A stretch of DNA of 64,000 bases from Thalassolituus sp006212115 (GTDB lineage: Bacteria > Pseudomonadota > Gammaproteobacteria > Pseudomonadales > Oceanobacteraceae), in the NCBI RefSeq assembly GCF_040372045.1, contig NZ_BAABWH010000003.1, one strand, 5' to 3'. Shown in pieces: positions 59,811 to 64,000 of the stretch. The first letter of the stretch is position 1; every line of letters starts with the position of its first letter. The notes beneath the pieces are model-generated. The model was not told the DNA's origin. It ran no database searches and was given only the letters and a program-made list of their open reading frames with translations. The translations under genes and the position numbers were made by a program.

Positions 59811-60682
59811 TGAGTATTTTAATTAATAAAGATACCAAGGTTATTTGTCAGGGCTTTACTGGCTCTCAGGGTACCTTTCATTCGGAACAGGCCATTGAAT
59901 ACGGCACTAAAATGGTTGGTGGTGTGACACCGGGTAAGGGTGGTACCACACACCTCGGTCTGCCAGTATTTAACACAGTTGCAGAAGCGGTTGGCGCTAC
60001 CGGTGCAGAAGCCTCAGTAATTTATGTACCTGCTCCTTTCTGCAAAGACTCTATCCTTGAGGCCGCAAACGCTGGTATCAAACTTATTGTGTGTATTACC
60101 GAAGGTATTCCGACACTCGATATGCTTGATGCAAAAGTGAAGTGCGATGAGCTGGGCGTGCAATTGATCGGGCCAAACTGCCCAGGCGTGATCACCCCTG
60201 GAGAATGTAAGATCGGTATTATGCCAGGGCACATTCATTTACCGGGTAAGGTCGGTATCGTATCGCGTTCAGGAACTCTGACGTATGAGGCGGTTAAGCA
60301 AACCACTGACGAGGGCTTTGGCCAGTCAACCTGTGTTGGTATTGGTGGTGATCCTATTCCGGGTTCAAACTTCATCGATATCCTGAAACTCTTCCAGGAA
60401 GACCCAGCGACAGAAGCGATTGTAATGATCGGTGAAATCGGTGGTACAGCAGAAGAAGAGGCCGCAGCATTCATAAAAGAACACGTTACTAAGCCAGTTG
60501 TATCCTATATCGCTGGTGTAACGGCTCCTCCGGGTAAACGAATGGGCCATGCTGGTGCCATCATTTCCGGTGGTAAAGGGACTGCAGATGAGAAGTTTGC
60601 GGCGCTTAATGATGCTGGTGTTGCGACCTGTAAGAGCCTTGCTGATATCGGTAAGACCCTGAAGGAACTGACTGGTTGGTGA
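59810..60682 (+). CDS. sucD: Succinyl-CoA synthetase alpha subunit
   Basis: A 290-residue CoA-binding subunit. GFTGSQGTFHSEQAIEYGTKMVGGVTPGKGG near 16-46, IGPNCPGVITPGECKIGIMPG near 119-139, and the phosphohistidine in GKRMGHAGAIISGGKGTA near 242-259. Coupled to sucC by a one-base overlap. Confidence 0.98.
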   Translation: MSILINKDTKVICQGFTGSQGTFHSEQAIEYGTKMVGGVTPGKGGTTHLGLPVFNTVAEAVGATGAEASVIYVPAPFCKDSILEAANAGIKLIVCITEGIPTLDMLDAKVKCDELGVQLIGPNCPGVITPGECKIGIMPGHIHLPGKVGIVSRSGTLTYEAVKQTTDEGFGQSTCVGIGGDPIPGSNFIDILKLFQEDPATEAIVMIGEIGGTAEEEAAAFIKEHVTKPVVSYIAGVTAPPGKRMGHAGAIISGGKGTADEKFAALNDAGVATCKSLADIGKTLKELTGW

Positions 60683-60705
60683 GGCCATTCTGTGACTTTT
60701 CTGAA

Positions 60706-60730
60706 AGCCCGCTGAACAGCGGGCTTTTTT
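60706..60730 (+). terminator. Rho-independent terminator after sucD
   Basis: AGCCCGCTG, AA, CAGCGGGCT followed by a T run. Confidence 0.9.
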
Positions 60731-60810
60731 GTGCCTGAATGATCTATCCCTAAGTCGAATAGGTTTCCGATTGGTGGCCACGTAGTCTGGACTTATACGT
60801 GGAGGTGGTC

Positions 60811-62700
60811 ATGAATTATCTATCCGATTATCAAGAAGCACGGGATAACCCAAAAGCATTCTGGGTTGCTCAGGCAGCGAATATCCACTGGTTTAAGAAA
60901 CCAGAAACAGTATTGAGCAAGGACGAAAACGGCATTGAGCGCTGGTTTGCAGATGGTGAACTCAACACCGCTTTTTTGGCGTTGGATTATCACGTTCTGA
61001 ACGGCCGGGGTGATCAGACAGCCCTGATTTATGACTCCCCGGTAACTAGCACCAAGCGTAGCTACAGTTACAGCGAATTAACCGAGGAAGTCGCGCACTT
61101 TGCAGGAGTTCTTAAAGCCAATGGCGTCGTGAAAGGTGATCGAGTGATCATCTACATGCCAATGGTCCCTGAAGCGGCAATTGCTATGTTAGCGTGTGCG
61201 CGCCTTGGGGCCATTCATTCCGTTGTATTTGGTGGTTTCGCGCCTCACGAGTTAGCGGTTCGAATTGACGATGCAGCGCCTAAGGTATTGGTGACCGCGT
61301 CGTGCGGGATTGAGGTTGACCGGGTCCTGCCATATAAGCCAATCGTGGATGATGCTGTTGCGATGTCTGAAGCGAAACCCGAGGTCTGCATCGTTCTGCA
61401 ACGCGAGCAGCATCCCTGCGAGTTGATTGCGGGGCGAGATATAGACTGGTGTCAGGCGGTTTCAGAGGCTACACCAGCGGATTGTGTCTCGATGCAGGCA
61501 ACTGACCCGCTTTATATTCTTTACACGTCAGGGACGACCGGAAAGCCGAAGGGCGTTGTTCGGGACAACGGCGGGCACGCGGTGGCCATGCGTTATTCTA
61601 TGGAGTCGGTCTATCACATATCCCCAGGTGACGTGTTCTGGGCGGCCTCGGATGTAGGCTGGGTGGTCGGCCACTCGTATATCGTATACGCGCCGCTGAT
61701 TACTGGCTGCACCACGGTGTTTTACGAAGGAAAGCCGGTAAGAACACCCGATGCCGGTGCGTTCTGGCGTGTCTGCAGTGAATACGGTGTGAAGGCAATT
61801 TTTGCAGCGCCCACTGCTTTTCGGGCTGTACGAAAAGAAGATCCGGACTGCCGTCTTGCGGAGCATTATGATCTCAGTAAATTAACGACGATCTTTATGG
61901 CCGGGGAACGCCTAGATCCGCCAACGTACGAATGGGTCGTGCATCATCTGAAGCGTCCAGTTGTGGACCATTGGTGGCAAACGGAAACTGGCTGGGCCAT
62001 TGCGGCGAACCATGTCGGCTATGGCTTAATGGAGACGCGTCCCGGTTCCGTGACGCGTCCTTCCCCTGGGTATAACGTTGAGATTCTGGATGATCACGGC
62101 GAGCTAATGCCCGCTGGTGAGCAAGGAAATATTGCGATTAAACTTCCGCTGCCTCCCGGTTGTTTACCTACCATCTGGAATAATCATGAGCGCTTTGAGA
62201 CCGGTTATCTGAATAGCTTTTCTGGCTATTACGTTTCCGGCGACGGGGGACTCATTGATAAGGATGGTTATTTGTTTGTGCAGGGGCGCACTGATGACAT
62301 TATCAATGTTGCCGGGCATCGGTTATCGACGGGGGAAATGGAAGAAGTCGTGGCAGGCCATGAGGCGATTGCAGAGTGTGCCGTAATTGGAAGGGCGAGC
62401 GAGCTGAAGGGAGAAGAGCCACTCGGACTGGTGCTGCTGAAAGACGGCGTTACCATTGAGGAGGCAGCATTAGAGTCGGAATTGGTTGAGAGGGTTAGGG
62501 AACAGATCGGCGCGGTGGCTTGCTTTCGTCATGCGGTCGTTGTTCAGCGCCTGCCAAAAACACGTTCTGGCAAGATTTTACGCAAGGTGCTCCGCAGTAT
62601 TGCAAACAGTGAGGAGTACCAAACTCCGTCAACAATTGATGATCCGGCGTGTCTTGACGAAATAGAGGCGTGTTTATCGAAAAAAGGGTTAAGAAAGTGA
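60811..62700 (+). CDS. prpE: Propionyl-CoA synthetase-like acyl-CoA synthetase
   Basis: A 629-residue AMP-forming synthetase of the Acs/PrpE family. Motifs: YILYTSGTTGKPKGVVRDNGG near 231-251, FWAASDVGWVVGHSYIVYAP near 273-292, YEGKPVRTPDAGAFWRV near 304-320, WWQTETGWAI and the catalytic Lys in TRSGKILRKVLR near 588-599. VRDNGGHAVAM and the TPDAG motif favour PrpE over acetyl-CoA synthetase. The start ATG 60811 has GGAGG ten bases upstream; an in-frame GTG at 60799 is within that site. No prpBCD or regulator is adjacent. It feeds propionyl-CoA (or acetyl-CoA) to central metabolism. Confidence 0.9.
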   Translation: MNYLSDYQEARDNPKAFWVAQAANIHWFKKPETVLSKDENGIERWFADGELNTAFLALDYHVLNGRGDQTALIYDSPVTSTKRSYSYSELTEEVAHFAGVLKANGVVKGDRVIIYMPMVPEAAIAMLACARLGAIHSVVFGGFAPHELAVRIDDAAPKVLVTASCGIEVDRVLPYKPIVDDAVAMSEAKPEVCIVLQREQHPCELIAGRDIDWCQAVSEATPADCVSMQATDPLYILYTSGTTGKPKGVVRDNGGHAVAMRYSMESVYHISPGDVFWAASDVGWVVGHSYIVYAPLITGCTTVFYEGKPVRTPDAGAFWRVCSEYGVKAIFAAPTAFRAVRKEDPDCRLAEHYDLSKLTTIFMAGERLDPPTYEWVVHHLKRPVVDHWWQTETGWAIAANHVGYGLMETRPGSVTRPSPGYNVEILDDHGELMPAGEQGNIAIKLPLPPGCLPTIWNNHERFETGYLNSFSGYYVSGDGGLIDKDGYLFVQGRTDDIINVAGHRLSTGEMEEVVAGHEAIAECAVIGRASELKGEEPLGLVLLKDGVTIEEAALESELVERVREQIGAVACFRHAVVVQRLPKTRSGKILRKVLRSIANSEEYQTPSTIDDPACLDEIEACLSKKGLRK

Positions 62701-62781
62701 AATTTTCTGGAACCAAGGTGGGTTGAGTGCGTCTGACCATACGGTTGCTGCAAAGCAACCATTATGATTGCTCCCCCTCTC

Positions 62782-62808
62782 ACGCCGGCCCTCGGGTCGG
62801 CGTTTTTT
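62782..62808. terminator. Terminator between prpE and the flavodoxin-like gene
   Basis: ACGCCGGCC, CTC, GGGTCGGCGT with one wobble pair, then seven T on the + strand. Confidence 0.82.
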
Positions 62809-63272
62809 TAGATGATCCCCTCGGCAAGTGCGACGGCGATCGCTTCGCCAAGTTCTTCCATTTCCTCAGTCCAACTGGGCTGCCACTCGCCCTGCAGTGT
62901 TATAGGCTCCTGAATAAAACGCCAGCGTAAGCCGGTTGTTATTGTTTCGATGGCGCGCCGCGTTCCAGTTCCGTCATGACCAGCACGGATAATCGCGACA
63001 CAGGGCAGGCCTTGCTTACTGTCCAGTAATGGATAGTAGATGCGGTCAAACCAATCTTTCATTGCACCAGCCATGTAACCAAGGTTTTCCGGTGTGAGTA
63101 GTACGATCGCATCGGCAGAGAATGCCTCGTCTGCACCGCTATCAAGGGGCGCAGAAAACAGGCAGCGGAGGTCCGCTTCGGAACGAGTGGCTCCTGTGAT
63201 CAGAGCGTCGCGCAAACGACGCAAATTTTCAGAGGGGCAGTGCGCGACGATTAATAGCGTGCGGGCTGTCAT
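62808..63272 (-). CDS. Flavodoxin-fold NAD(P)H-dependent oxidoreductase
   Basis: A 154-residue protein with the flavodoxin/FMN reductase pattern: TLLIVAHCPSENLRRL (phosphate loop) near 5-20, VLLTPENLGYMAGAMKDWFDR near 57-77 (FMN ring contact) and LPCVAIIRAG. It is shorter than typical NADPH-dependent FMN reductases, lacking the last helix extension. No partner is adjacent. Confidence 0.8.
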   Translation of the reverse strand: MTARTLLIVAHCPSENLRRLRDALITGATRSEADLRCLFSAPLDSGADEAFSADAIVLLTPENLGYMAGAMKDWFDRIYYPLLDSKQGLPCVAIIRAGHDGTGTRRAIETITTGLRWRFIQEPITLQGEWQPSWTEEMEELGEAIAVALAEGII

Positions 63273-63309
63273 AAATTTTTCAGTTATTCAGTGTGTTTGA
63301 TTCAGAGGC

Positions 63310-64000
63310 TCAGTCGACTTCTGGTTTGACGCCGTCATTTGGCTTAATAACGAGCACATCTCCACCCACTTTGTCTAACAATGCCTCGGCAGTATTGCCA
63401 ATCAGTACGCCGCTTAAACCATCCCGGCCTATGGTCCCCACGACAATAAGGTCGGCCTCGATCTCTTGAGCGAGATCCGGGATTACGGCTTCCGCATCTC
63501 CCTCGGCCAGATGTGTATGATCATCATGAACATTAAACTTCCGAGCCCATTTCTGTGTTGCTTCTTTATGCTGTTCGGTAACGTATTTCTGTATATCGTC
63601 TGGAGGTGTCACCTCAGGAATCATGGCAAGCGCAACCGCTACCATCGGATACGCATTGGCGATGTGCAGGTCGGTTTCAAAATGATCGGCCAGGTGTTCA
63701 GCGAAAGACAGAATGTTGTCGTTGATGAGGTTGTGACCGGTATCCGAACTTGTCGCATCAATGCAGGCAAGAATTCGGTTGTGTTTCCATTGGTTGGCAC
63801 TTTTAACCATTAGCACCGGAGCTGGACACTGGCGCATCAGATGCCAGTCGCAGTGTGAGAAGATCCGATCAATAATTCCGTGTGGATGGGTAGATTTTAC
63901 GACCAGATCGAATTCGGTAGCGCGGGCAGATTCGACCGCGGCATCGTGTAGGTGTTTTTGCCAGTGGACTTCTGTATGCACGTGAAGTTCAGCCAGTTGT
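63310..64000 (-). CDS. uspE: Tandem universal stress protein, UspE-like (5' end outside window)
   Basis: The frame continues past the right edge, so the N-terminus is missing; a GTG at 63981 is internal. About 230 residues are visible: the end of the first USP domain (EFDLVVKSTHPHG, CPAPVLMVK) and a complete second one (ILACIDATSSDTGHN, DLIVVGTIGRDGLSGVLIGNTAEALLDKVGGDVLVIKP), whose G-x2-G-x9-G-N/T segment is the nucleotide-binding loop. This tandem order and the WHKHLHDA-like start of the first half fit UspE, which responds to DNA damage and growth arrest in E. coli. Confidence 0.85.
   Translation of the reverse strand, partial: QLAELHVHTEVHWQKHLHDAAVESARATEFDLVVKSTHPHGIIDRIFSHCDWHLMRQCPAPVLMVKSANQWKHNRILACIDATSSDTGHNLINDNILSFAEHLADHFETDLHIANAYPMVAVALAMIPEVTPPDDIQKYVTEQHKEATQKWARKFNVHDDHTHLAEGDAEAVIPDLAQEIEADLIVVGTIGRDGLSGVLIGNTAEALLDKVGGDVLVIKPNDGVKPEVD

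Noticed and set aside
1..64000. tRNA, rRNA, riboswitch or phage defence locus
   Set aside because: No cloverleaf, rRNA segment, known riboswitch core, or restriction, toxin-antitoxin or CRISPR-associated gene was recognised on either strand.

Overview
The window reads as a chromosome segment of a marine gammaproteobacterium, most likely from the Oceanospirillales (Thalassolituus/Oceanobacter-like). This is inferred from gene content and protein style (purEK followed by a DUF2058 gene, gltA divergent from sdhCDAB-sucAB-lpdA-sucCD, a FATP-type acyl-CoA ligase beside paired acyl-CoA dehydrogenases, CheV, a UspE-like protein), not from any rRNA or database hit. No rRNA, tRNA, CRISPR array or prophage was seen.

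Layout. 1-4.2 kb holds the end of a large surface or periplasmic protein with Ig-like domains, a CBS-pair protein and a secreted TRAP-like phosphatase. 4.3-11.3 kb is an accessory-looking stretch: a lipoprotein with a duplicated beta-propeller, a PepSY pseudogene with two in-frame stops, two small proteins (DUF2834, VF530/DUF2132) and an AT-rich gene for a 987-residue DUF3857/transglutaminase-like membrane protein. 11.3-23.0 kb is housekeeping: purEK-DUF2058, an acyl-CoA ligase plus two acyl-CoA dehydrogenases, yaaA plus a YajG-like lipoprotein, an aspartate aminotransferase and uvrB. 23.2-28.6 kb is a mosaic: an Lrp regulator divergent from a LysE exporter, panB, a MaoC hydratase, a broken azlC abutting a truncated, frameshifted ISL3 transposase, a MAPEG protein and a sigma factor. 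28.7-34.9 kb encodes FabB and a giant single-chain biotin-dependent carboxylase with an unusual domain order. 35.1-39.5 kb is an envelope glycosylation operon (PAP2, ArnT-like, ArnC-like, flippase-like). 39.6-47.3 kb contains an AraC regulator, glpD, an EAL/HDOD protein, CheV, a MOSC protein, a CheZ-like helical protein and a beta-hydroxyacid dehydrogenase. 47.4-60.7 kb is the TCA block. 60.8-64.0 kb holds a PrpE-like acyl-CoA synthetase, a flavodoxin-fold reductase and the C-terminal part of a UspE-like protein that runs off the right edge.

How the genes work together. Acyl-CoA chemistry dominates: ligase and dehydrogenases for degradation, FabB and a carboxylase for synthesis or anaplerosis, PrpE for short-chain acids, GlpD for glycerol phosphate, and the TCA block as sink. 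This fits a lipid- or hydrocarbon-using marine bacterium.

The most unusual items are the single-chain carboxylase (order alpha-CT, long helical linker, beta-CT, biotin carboxylase, biotinyl) behind fabB; the acyl-CoA dehydrogenase pair in which one partner lacks the usual catalytic glutamate; and a CheZ-like protein near cheV. I found no clear defence system or other wholly new multi-gene system.
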